NCBI GenBank assembly: GCA_905250075.1
Contig: CAJNOP010000032.1
Location: 786,288 to 850,287, forward strand
Reading direction: 5' to 3'
Origin: Rotaria sp. Silwood1
Lineage: Eukaryota; Rotifera; Eurotatoria; Philodinida; Philodinidae
DNA: 64,000 nucleotides
Part shown: one piece after another, positions 1 through 10,973 of the stretch
Layout: each line of letters starts with the position of its first letter
Position numbering within the stretch: position 1 is the first letter of the stretch
Translations under genes and position numbers: made by a program
Notes under the pieces: generated by a model
What the model was told of the DNA's origin: nothing
Databases searched by the model: none
What the model saw: the letters and a program-made list of their open reading frames with translations, nothing else

Positions 1-2098
1 TTTTTTCGATAAGCTTAGTCTGGGCATGGATTGTTTGATAACAATCAAACCTTCATCTACACTTCTTTTTCACTACTCTAATGACACAACTATGATCGAT
101 CACTAGTGACAACGTCCAACACAAGATTGGTGTTGCCATAATCCGAATCTCTTCAGAATATGGCAACACGAGTCATATAGAACTACTTTCAGACACCAGT
201 AAGCTAATAATGTACTGGTAGAGCATAAAATGTAGTAAAATTTTAAACAAATCAGTAGAATTGGAAAAATCACTGATGACGTTGTGTTCAGAGTATCTTC
301 TAGTGTCTATATATTTAGTAAGAATCACTTTCTATTATTGGTACAACAAAATCAATGCTTTCTATGTAAATAGTAGCTAAGAGACAACCTAAACGAGCAA
401 CAAGAATTCACTCGACTGAAATTCATGAAGCCTATCGAGAACTATCAAATGTGAGACTGACTAGTCTCAGTGTACCTATAGTACAACATATGTAATTTTC
501 TTGTAAGCTGAACCAGTCCTTTACTACACATAAAAACATAGTTCGAAACGGTTCCCGTGTACTATATAAAAAATGATGCATGATTCGTCTAGAATACAGA
601 ATATCTGACCCCAAAATACTACCTAAAAGAGAGTCATACCAAAAACTTTTGTAGTGCTCTGCAGTACAAAATGAGTTATTCGTACGGCAGGTCATACAAG
701 ACTTGCATCCTTTGAAGTTCTCTAGTTTAGACGATCATTAGTAGTCGAATTCTTTCTCCATTATCTGAACATCTTTTACAGATTATTCCTAGGGACATCT
801 CAATTCAAATAATCAAAACAGTTTCATGAAATAATTTACTCTAAACAGCTGTAAACATGCATATGTTTTCAAGGTCATGTAAAACATTTGTAAGATTCCT
901 TTTTTAACAGAAGATAATATTTGAAAAATATATTCATTATTCATAGTCATTTCAATAAAGATTCTGATGACGAGTTTCTTTCTTCAACACATTAATACTA
1001 TGTGAGTTGAAGCCTTTTACGTGCATTGACATAGACGAAACACTTCAGCCAAATTATATTTATTTCAAAAAAAAAATTGTGAAGGACAGAAAAACAAGAG
1101 CATATCACATGGCAAGAAACGTATCATTTTTCTTTTATAATCAATGACAGTAAATAACTTATGTCTGTGATTCTATTTCTTCATCTTATATGAATATATA
1201 ACCTAAATATTCTACTTAGAAATGATTATAATTAATTCAAAATCAATCAAGAACTATAATGTTTCATTGGTATTTATTAAATATCTAATTCGATATCTGT
1301 TTCGTCGTATATAGAAAATAATTTATATTTGCCAAAGCAATTATGTTAGACAGGTATATATCAATTATAATCATTTTAAGTGTTTATTATGAGAATTCGA
1401 TGGATCTCTTATGTTTTATAAATACAAAATATAATATATCTTCAATCTTCTTGTTTTGTATTATAACCAATTTCAGTTATATTTCAAATTCAAATCTTCT
1501 ACAGACATCACCAACGGGTCATTTTACTCTGTAATGCTATTTTTTGATAACATTTGAGTTAACATGATTCATTATTTATGTTTCTGGATATGAATCATAA
1601 TCAACCAGGAAGTCAGCATTGCTGACTAACAATAAATAAAATGTTCTTGTGAATTTTCTAATTGATAATGGCTTTGATATTAGATCTGTTTTGTATGATA
1701 CTTCAATGAAATATTCCTACACCAACGCTCTTAAGTCAAGGAAAAGAAAAAAAAAGGGTCACGATAAACAGTTTAAGGTTGTATTGGTTGTTTTTTTTTT
1801 TCTCCTACCTAAAAATCCCAGTCATATGAATCACTCGCTCTTCATTAGTATTCTTTCGAGCTTGAAAGAACAAAAAAGTCACAATTTTCTTAAAAAGCTT
1901 TTTCTTTTCATAACAAAAAAGTTAAATAAATATTGATATAAAAAAATCAAAAACATATTCTTCACTGAAAAATAGAGTAAATTCGACGTTTGAAACCCGA
2001 TCCATATAGCATAAAATGCTTTGCCATCAGGAAAATGTATTTGTTAGTATTTCTATTGTAATCTATCAAAGCGAAATTCATAATTTCAGATTAGCAGT
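1..2098. other. Intergenic, no supported gene
   Basis: AT-rich sequence downstream of Rel gene A. The open frames here are short, begin at arbitrary positions and resemble no family I know. The only clear structure is the hairpin at 130-169. A homopolymer-rich stretch lies at 1741-1930. Confidence 0.6.
130..169. repeat. Perfect 11-bp inverted repeat (hairpin)
   Basis: GTGTTGCCATA at 130-140 is exactly reverse-complementary to TATGGCAACAC at 159-169, with an 18-nt loop. It stands alone in non-coding sequence. Its function is unknown; it may be the remnant of a small element. Confidence 0.6.
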
Positions 2099-3462
2099 TC
2101 ACATCTTAAACAAATTATCAGCGAACGTAGAAATATCAGGGTCATCTAAAGACATATCACATGGTGAAAATTGTTGGTCAGTGGTTGATGAATCAGAAGA
2201 ATCGAACAAAAAATCCATATCATCGTCGGTACATCTATGAGCTAGAGAGAAAAAAAGAGAAATTTTTATATTCTGTCCTAAAAACTAGTAAGTCATTTAC
2301 ATGATTGATAAAGAAAGTTAATACGTGCAATTTCTTCACTATTTTGACTCACAACTAGAGGAATTTCTATACTTTCATTTCCAGTTGCTTGTAAACAACA
2401 TGGTGGAGTTGTGAATGCAATTGTTTTCATATCCACAAATTCGAAAGGAATGAGACTTTTTGTATTCGATGACAAATATTCAAAATATACCTGACATGCT
2501 AGAATAAAAAAAAAAAACAAAAGATTTAAGTTAGCAAAAATAAACAGAAAATATTAATAATAAATTACCTTTTCTCTTATCAAGTTTTGGAACAACCATC
2601 AAAACATCATCACCACCTTCCCAACAACCTTTCTTCGGTGCACATCTAACATTTGATTCGTCATTTTTTATGGGTGTTGTTTTAATGGCAGTCATGATAT
2701 GAGAATATACAGATGTTTCATCGTATGTACCAGGAAATACATCATCATTAGATAGTTCAGCTACAGAAAAAAGTAATTGTGATTTTGTTAACTGATAAGT
2801 ATCAACTATTTTTCGAGCATCATGTGGATTATTTACAAGTGTAATATCTTTTTCATCTATAGAACAAAAAAAAACAATTGGTAAATAAGATTTTTTTTTT
2901 TGGGTTTATTTCATTACCTGTATTCAAAAGACATAATTGTCCGTAATTTCTTAACTCATATTGGGTTAGTTTTTTACGAGCAATTCGAAAACTAGATTTA
3001 ACAAAAAAATCAAGTAGATTATTTATAGAAGAGAGTTTTGTATTTTATTATTTTACCTCTTACGACCATTATGTAATTCTTGTTCTGATATTGGAAAATA
3101 AAGTGTATTTCTTTTTGGGTCTTTAATAACATTAGATTCTACAGTATCGATTGGATAAGGATGTATATATCTCACAGGAACTTGTTCACTGCATACACTT
3201 ACTAAAGTAACACGGATATATAACTGTTGACTATCCCATTGTTGTGGTATCTAGTTCACAATCATGTTAGAAATAAATAAAGAAAAAAATTTTAAATTTT
3301 ATTTACTTCGATTGTTGGATAGTCCCATTTAAATGCATTAATTTCAGCACGAATAAAACGTTGTGATCGATTACGACTTCGATCTGTTTCACAGGAATAT
3401 CTTTCACGATGTAATGCTTTTGGTTGAACAATCATACGAAGTGGTACGTTCGATTGAGCCAT
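2099..3462 (-). CDS. Rel/NF-kappaB family protein A (Rel domain plus acidic tail, no ankyrin repeats)
   Basis: Six exons close in phase: 3307-3462, 3057-3250, 2918-2991, 2569-2856, 2301-2498, 2099-2241, giving 350 aa. Residues 10-25 hold the Rel DNA-contact loop: IVQPK, then R19, R21, Y22, C24 and E25 (family pattern RxRYxCE). The middle is the specificity domain (FRIARKKL near residue 118). Residues about 210-305 form the IPT dimerisation domain, with the GGDD and KLDKRK landmarks. The tail has Asp/Ser-rich stretches (DDDMDFLFDSSDSS), resembling an acidic activation domain; no ankyrin repeats follow. Rel proteins are dimeric transcription factors of immunity and development; nuclear action is inferred. 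The ATG at 3462 is the first usable one, but an acceptor-like TTTTAG lies just upstream, so a further 5' exon is possible. It is the shortest of three tandem paralogues. Confidence 0.85.
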
Positions 3463-4590
3463 TGGTTCAGATAAAAACTAAAATCTACATTGTACGAAAT
3501 ATGCTTTTATATTTATATCGAACATTTGATAAAACCACGCTTAAATAAAGTCACTCTATTCCTCGCTTACGATTTCAAAGAGACAATGCACAGCAGCACC
3601 CCCGGAATAAACCTTTCCGTGACTTTTTCTTTCTTGAAGAAACATCGGAAATATCCTTGTTGTATTACTAATAATAATTTACTATGTCCTTAATAAAATT
3701 AATAGGAATTGACCAAACAATCAAACATTATGATTCAGCCATACTCAAAGATAAAATGTCAAAAACATATACTTGAAAGGTGAGCTGAGTCACAGTGAAG
3801 CGTGTGGCTTTTGATTTCCTTTTCTGTTTCTACGTGTACACTTAACATAATTTATTGCTTGTATGTACACAACAAAGAGACTATATGTGGAAAAAAATAA
3901 GAAACATGAAATTTCGGTCATAACTTTCTCATCTATTGTAGATCGATACATCTTATCCAAATGCAACAAGCAGGCTTATTACTAACAGCGAAGAATCTTT
4001 GTCAAGAACAATTAAGATTACTAGTAAGAATTTTCTTTTTGAAATCTGAAAAAAATCCATTTCTAATCGAGATGAGAGTGAGATAATCATAATGACTCTA
4101 CACTCAGACATGACTTTAATAACAGCACATTAACAGTTAAACTTCTTTTTAGTTATTTTTCTGCTAAAAAAAAGCAATTATCTTCATTCGTCATGATCTG
4201 ACTCAGATAATTGTTTTGGATAACTTCAGAGTTATATGGACCAACAGAAATCATTCTGTTCTAGACATTCATACTGTTCTTCACCAGTATTTTATATTGA
4301 GTTATGATAGATAAGGATATAATCTCTATGATGTCATAGAAAGATTATTTTTTCAAGGCTTTAAGGAACCATCGCTAGGAACTTTCACGCTTTACCTTAT
4401 TTGGAACAGCTCTAAGATCATTTTTAGAAATTTCCATCCCAATACTACATGCTTCGATAAAGGCAGTTTGGTTTTACTGTTTCATAAGAACTTTGAACAG
4501 TCGAAATGGTTTTTCTAGTGAAATCATAACAAATGAAGACAAGTACACTTTTTGCCAGAAAAAAAATAGCAAAAATTATGTTTTACCTAT

Positions 4591-4845
4591 TTATGTGTTG
4601 TATTTAAAGTGATAGAAGAGTAACTGCCGATCTTTCAGCGTGGAATTGTGTTGTAACTGATGTTTCTTCATTGTTTCAAAATCATCCCATTCGATTGAAT
4701 AATTGAGATTCGAGAGTGATGGTGACTTCGATATGATCATTGATCCACCACTTTCATTCTGTAAACTGTTTGCGTCTGAAGCTTTCAGGAAACCATGATC
4801 AAGTATTGTGAAACACTTACTAAAATTTTTCCAAAGACTCATCAA
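4591..4845 (-). CDS. Weak candidate exon, possibly upstream of Rel gene A
   Basis: An 84-codon minus-strand open segment of mixed polar composition (Ser/Asn-rich, then a charged stretch near the end). It lies 1.1 kb upstream of gene A, whose first called exon has an acceptor-like sequence in front of it, and the paralogues B and C do carry N-terminal extensions. I could not find a donor that joins it in phase to gene A. It may equally be a chance frame. Confidence 0.15.
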   Translation of the reverse strand: MMSLWKNFSKCFTILDHGFLKASDANSLQNESGGSMIISKSPSLSNLNYSIEWDDFETMKKHQLQHNSTLKDRQLLFYHFKYNT

Positions 4846-6560
4846 ATGTTTGCTCAGCTATTGTTTGTTCAAAGGTATTCTACAGTTTTTTTGCATGTGT
4901 ATGTTTTTAGTACAAAAATGAACGGATATTTAGGGATATTTTCGCGGAAACTGAAAATCTGCAATGGAAAGAAATAGTTAATATCTTCAAAAAAAAAAGA
5001 GGTATCTCTTCATAATACTCTGATTATCTTACGAAATAAAAGTGATAAAAAAGAAAAATTTTATTAGCCTTTGTTAGTTTCTCATATGATTATTGTGATC
5101 TTGATAAATGATACTATTTTACTCATTTAAATTTGAATTAGAAAAAGAGACACTTATATCTCTTATTGCGAAAAACTGCACTACTAATCAAGAAAAAAAA
5201 AGAGAAGCTTACATTTTCTTAGACTGATTGTGAATTTTGAAGATATCTCGTGGAAAACGAGTGAATGTCAGTGAATATAAAAATTTTACATAGCATAAAT
5301 TGAGATTATCAACTCCTTTGAATAGCTTCTGTCCTATTATAACAATATAATAACTCTTCAAGTGATCAACTCTGAAGATTGAAAAATATGAATGTCTGAT
5401 AGAATGTTGTTTGTGATCAAAGGTACACTATATAGGAGAGCAGACGAGACGTCACATTACCTGTGATGATAATCGATAGAGTATAAGCCCAACAAGCGTA
5501 ACGAAACATAAAAAATAGCTCAGGTGACAAGAAAAACACTGCAGCTAGCTCCTATTTTGTTATGAAGAAGGCAACAAAAAACACATAGAATGAAAAAAAA
5601 GAAAAAAGCAAAAACAAGAAAGGAAGTACAATGTGAGAGAAGGAGACAGCCATCAAACTAAATGATTTGTATTTGATGGATCAGGTCACATTGTTTTGGG
5701 CGTGATAGATGTCTAGAAAGAATGATGCAGTACCATACTTACATAACATAGTGAGTCTTAGTCCTCTTGTGATACATGCACGTAGATCTGATTAAATTAA
5801 AAATAAAATAGCTTTAATAGTGGTAGAAAAACTTGAATCAATTTGTTTAATATTTTTTATTGCATGACACCCACACCCTTCCATCTTTTATTCTAATCAA
5901 TTCAGAAATCGTTTGACTTTAACATAGGCCGAAAAGAATCTATACAATCATGTATTATTTGAGTTAGCAAATATTTTGTTTAATTAGTTGTTTATGAAAA
6001 TAAAGTAAATGCTCAAGTTACGTTATATATTATTTTCAATTCGATGGATTATGGCCTTTTGACGTTTAATATCAAAAATTCAAATATGAACTAAATCAAA
6101 AGTTTATTTATAAATTGAAAATAATAAAAATATTTAAAAAACAAAGAATTTCTCTCATATTAGAATAATCTTGTTTGATTTGCATTCATGAAAAAATATG
6201 TATGTTCTTCAAGAAGATATTAAGGAAAAACTATTGAATTATTTGTCAATAATAAAGTCGTTTTTTCTGAGTTACTTGTTTTCCGTTTTAAATCACATTG
6301 TGGCATGCAAATAAAAACAATGAAATTTTATTTTTTATTTTACGAAAAATTAAATAAAAAAACATTTTAAGTCCGAACGATAAATTATCAGTTAACTGAC
6401 AGTTAGTTTTCACTATAAGGCATCAAATCAGTTTTCTTATTCTTCTTAGTATAGAATACTTCTGTTTAATAGGTCTGCTCGAAAGAAACATAATAAGAAA
6501 AATCGGTACTTAATGAGATAAATAAAAGTCAAGTTCTCATTAAAAGTCTCATGTTAATAA

Positions 6561-6839
6561 TCAACGGGTTGAGCTTGAAAATTCAAAAATTTTAGCTGTG
6601 AAAGGTATTGAAATATGACTAGATAGGCAACAAGCTTGTTGTAATGATGCAAAAGTATAGTTTTCATTGCATTGAGTATTTAATGAATGTTTAGCATTAA
6701 CATTGTGTACACATGATATGTAAACTTTTGTAGACGTTTGAAGAAAACAAGTAATACTAAAAACAAAAAGACAAGTGGTTACTAGTTTTTGATTGTAAAA
6801 AAGAATAGAAAATGATTCTCTTTGAATCAAACAATTCAT
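6561..6839 (-). CDS. Candidate small secreted protein, unrecognised
   Basis: A 92-codon open frame with ATG. A hydrophobic stretch at residues about 19-34 (LVTTCLFVFSITCFL) is followed by a polar region with four cysteines (SCVH, QCNE, CC). This could be a signal anchor or peptide plus a small extracellular domain. No family is recognised and no introns are needed. The surrounding 7 kb has no genes, so chance is a real alternative. Confidence 0.2.
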   Translation of the reverse strand: MNCLIQRESFSILFYNQKLVTTCLFVFSITCFLQTSTKVYISCVHNVNAKHSLNTQCNENYTFASLQQACCLSSHISIPFTAKIFEFSSSTR

Positions 6840-8966
6840 AAAAAAATTTTGACTTTTTTTTTGAGAAGTTGTAAGTTTTATATCACATTAATATATGAAG
6901 AAGATCTCATGAATATGTATTGCAGTATTGTTTATTATATTGACCCTATCGACTTAATTAGAAACCTTAAGCAATACTACTACCACAGAAAGTAAAAGTT
7001 ATCAGTGCAATTACACAAACATCATGACACTAACGAATAAAAGACTTCAATGAGATCCAAGTAACTCTTTAGATCAAATTAATAACAATTGCTTGTTAGA
7101 AAAGAAATTGTGTTCTGATTAAATAAATAAGATGACTAAAATAGTTGACTCTTATTAGCTAATTCACAACAATTAAGAATTATAAGAAATTCACATGCTC
7201 GCTGAAAAACAAATTAAAATTTAAAATACAAATAATCATTGATTTTAGTTATGTTTTTTTCTCACAATAAGACTGTCGTCTTAGGTATATAGACACGTGT
7301 AGTTTGAACGAGATGCAAGCTGTTACTTTATGTATCAAGTTGCTTGATTAACAACGTTACAGATAATGGACAAAAGGAAGAAAAGCAGTACATTTCTAGT
7401 TTTCGTATGAGTCTATTTCTTTCATTAAGAAGAGTTTTTACATTAATATTATTTCTTCAAGATATTTTTGATTTATAACTCGAGCATTATTAACATCTTC
7501 AGCAACAAAACATCTATTTCTGTTTTTGAATCAATTGTATACATACTATATAGATAAACTGATTCGAACATAATTACGTGAAATAGAATGATAAAACGAA
7601 AAAATTAAAAAAATCGACAGCAATAGATCTTTTAGAAAAACACAGAGAGAATGAAAAGGATGCAGTATTTTGTCTCTGAATTATTTTCTATTGGCAATAA
7701 TGCTCTACAAATTATCGAGAATTGAACAAACATGCTTTGCCAAAACTTTTCCGCATATCAAAATAATTTCGAGTAATTTCATTATTCAAATTGAGCTAAA
7801 TTTGGTGTCACAGATTTTTAATTTTCTACATGATAATAAATTAGTTTTTAATAGAACTATTTAATTGCAATTTTTGTGCAACACTATGTGTAATATATTC
7901 AATTTTTACTTGAACGATAAAAAAATAGTATTTCTTAGGTGTTTCTGTATTTATGTAAAATAAATTTTATACTTTTAATTTGCAGTGTATTTCGACAAAA
8001 AAATTCGACACAAGTTGGTATTTATTCATTTCATTGGAGTATGTTTTTTTAATATAACTCGAATCCCAAGCCACCAAGAATAAGAAAAACCGTTCTCAAA
8101 AGGCTCAATCGAGAATAAATATGATTCATCTATTTCAAATCGATCAGACTTCAGCATTGAATCTCATCCTTGAGTCTTTTCATTTTAATGATGACAGCCG
8201 CAACTCTCTATCTTGTTCCTATCAAATGTTATTCAGAAAAAAACCAAGCTGCCTTTTGTTCTGATGTGGACATGAGAAACGAAACCTTTGCAACAACGCA
8301 AAACAATACACGTTGATGCTCATTTACTTAGTTCTATATGCAGTATATTATAGATTCTGATCTTGTGTCAGTAAGCAAATGAGAAAACAACAGATTTTTT
8401 GTAGGCTTTTGCCAATCTAAAATCCAAAAATTTAAGTATCAAAAACAAAGTCTGATTTTCAATGTTTTGTTTTGATTGTAAACATTCTCTTATAACTCAT
8501 GCTTATAGGTAGAACTTGGTTGTTTTAAAAGGAGATTATCTGCACATCTAACGAATAAAATATATTATAAGGAAAACAAACAATGTTGTCAATTTTTCAA
8601 ATTATTTTAAGTTTTTTGAAGTTTTCCATTAAATTCATTCGTACAACACTTGAAGATAATGAAAAAAATGATAAACAAATTTGATAAAACTATTTTTACA
8701 TTTTGACTAATTATAGATTCTCTTAGTAAGAATGTCACTTGAATACAATAAATCTAAAATAATAACTTGAATGTTACTGTTAAACATACATTTTCTACGA
8801 CCTTTCAATTTTTTTTTTAAATTTTCAATATAGGAAAAACAATGATAATAGATCCAAGACTTGTTAATGATATCTGACTCTACTTATTTGCTTTTTCCTT
8901 ATCTCTGTTGATGTGACCAGAAGAACTAGAACGAGGTGAATTCTATTTTGAACCAGGCCTCTCGAT

Positions 8967-9001
8967 GTGTCGGGAGCTAGCCCTCCAGTAGCCCCCGACA
9001 C
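8967..9001. repeat. GC-rich hairpin next to the minisatellite
   Basis: GTGTCGGG at 8967-8974 pairs with CCCGACAC at 8994-9001 around a 19-nt GC-rich loop, followed by a T-run. The composition differs from the surroundings. It probably belongs to the same repeat unit or inserted fragment as the minisatellite that starts 68 bp further on. Confidence 0.55.
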
Positions 9002-9068
9002 TTTTTTAGCATGGGTGTGTGAATTCTGTTTGCTATCTGTCTGCGAAATTTTTAGTAGTTCTTCGATT

Positions 9069-9275
9069 TCTGGCAAATCTGTCAGAAAGCGCAATATATC
9101 TGTCAAATCTAGCAGAGAATATAGACTGTCTACCGAGTCTGGTAGACAGTGCAGGATATCTATCAAATTTGGTAGGTAATGTAGATTGTCTGTCAAATTT
9201 AGCAGAGCAGCTAGTGCACAGTGTCTGCCAAATTTGTTACATAATATGAATTGTTTGGCGAATCTAGCAAACATT
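9069..9275. repeat. 30-bp minisatellite, about seven units
   Basis: Units starting TCTGTCAAAT or close variants begin at 9069, 9099, 9129, 9159, 9189, 9224 and 9254. Spacing is exactly 30 bp except for one 5-bp insertion before 9224. Because 30 is divisible by three, the array stays open on both strands. On minus it reads as a leucine-rich 10-residue periodicity in a 136-codon frame (8864-9274), which I regard as a consequence of the repeat rather than a gene. Confidence 0.8.
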
Positions 9276-10973
9276 ACGTCGTATGATCGTCACTATTTAA
9301 TCATATGATAGAATTTAAGTTTAACAAATAATTTCAAAAACGTTTTCTGAAATCAAAAATAGAAGCAAATGTTCGCTCGCGGATACTTATAAAAAACTAC
9401 ATTTAGTTGCACATCGAAGATTTTGATGGAGATAACTGTCTGCGAAAAATTATTGGCCCCGGCACTCTTGAAAATAATCGAGAGCCCTGATTCCATACTG
9501 GGAAGAAGTATTTTGCCTTTCACATTAGAATTATATTTCTAAAACTGCTTCTTCATTAATTGATCAAGGTCAGAGAATCAGTTAATGCAAGTTTCATAAT
9601 TATTCATGGAAAGCAAAGTTGTTATTTGTTGACGAAATTAACGAGGTATCATATGAGCTCAGAGCACAACGACCATATGCACATATTAAAATTAGTGATA
9701 ATAGAATTTCGAAGAAAATCAAGAGTGTAAGTATGAAATGTATGCAGAGTTTGAACTGGTATCCAATCATTTTTGTTTTTGTAATTTGACTCATTAATGA
9801 AATGACATTTTCTATGATATTTTGGTTTTTAGTTTTACATTTATATTTTATAACACCTATCAATCTATGTAAGTGCTTGTTAACCGTTTTCCAGAAAGAT
9901 AAGATAGGTGTTAAAGAATTGCTTTAATTCATATATATTGCATGATATTTTGACCTACTCTCTGGTTCAAGCAAATCATTTTGTGCAGATGTTTTATCAT
10001 ATGGTCAATGCAAACAATGGTTTGAGCGTGTCGTTATTAACTGAGGTCAATGATTTCAGCGCACAGAGCGCAAGTTTTCGACAAATTGCTGTCAAAAAAC
10101 TGAAGAAAACCGAACTTAGAAGGAGGAATTCAGTGATTATACTTATCTAGTTCCTGCCGAAACCGACGCAAATCAGACAGAGCCGGTAACCAGATTCAAT
10201 CATTGAACTTCTGCTTCTAAATTACTATCAGTATCGAGTCGGAGATGGCATCTTATCTCCGAGTTCTTACCAGAAACCCAGCTGTCCGGGTGCTGACATC
10301 ATTAACCTCGTCGAATTCCTGCTTCCAAATTCTTACCATTTTCTTAAGTTTCACAGCTGGAAATTATCCGTATTTCTTAACCTAGAAATATTCATATATG
10401 ATCAAACTTGTTTTGTAGAAGAGTTCATTAATTGAATTACGCATTTATAAATTTGCCACTTCAGGAAAAATAAACTATATTTGTATGATACTGTCTTCGA
10501 TCAATAACTCACATCATATCTAAGAAAAAGGCTCTCTATTTCATCTTTGATCATATTTGTGCAGAACTTTCTTTTTTGCATTCATGATTATGTGATAATT
10601 CTTTGATTTTTTAAAGTTAAGAATAATATTAAACGGTATAAAAAAAAAATAAATAAAACAGATTTCCAGATTATACAATGCGTAACAATCATTTCTTTCA
10701 TAAAAATAAAATCGACCACGAAAACAATAATATTTAAATACATAAAAAGTTTTTAACAAACAAAGTAACAATTTATTTGTGGATCAAAATTTTCGTAAAA
10801 AGATATGTAGATCTAGATCTGCAGATAAATTGTTCTGTTTCTATTACATAGTCAAAGCAAACTGCTTTGTTCGATAAGTCATTTTTGTGAAGTTTAAAAG
10901 AACTTCAAGTTTTAGAAACTATAGATAGATGATTGTTAAACTAAACAAATTTCAATGGAAAAATGTTAACTGT

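Larger units (their letters stand above)
3463..10973. other. 7.5-kb intergenic region between Rel genes A and B
   Basis: Largely AT-rich and without recognisable genes. It holds two weak coding candidates (4591-4845 and 6561-6839), a GC-rich hairpin (8967-9001), a 30-bp minisatellite (9069-9275) and a GC-richer patch at about 10150-10350. A minus frame at 9600-9863 includes a hydrophobic run that could be a membrane segment, but nothing else supports it as a gene. This length is unusual beside the 0.4-2.5 kb gaps elsewhere. Confidence 0.55.

Noticed and set aside
4380-4480. 32-codon minus frame (AFIEACSIGMEISKNDL..)
   Set aside because: It looks protein-like but has a stop directly upstream with no acceptor after it; too short to support.
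8864-9274. 136-codon minus frame over the minisatellite
   Set aside because: Its periodicity comes from the 30-bp repeat, and both strands are open for the same reason. No homology or splice support.
10277-10288. CCCAGCTGTCCG shared with 42650-42661 as a dispersed repeat
   Set aside because: A 12-base match is expected many times by chance in 64 kb, and the flanks do not align.
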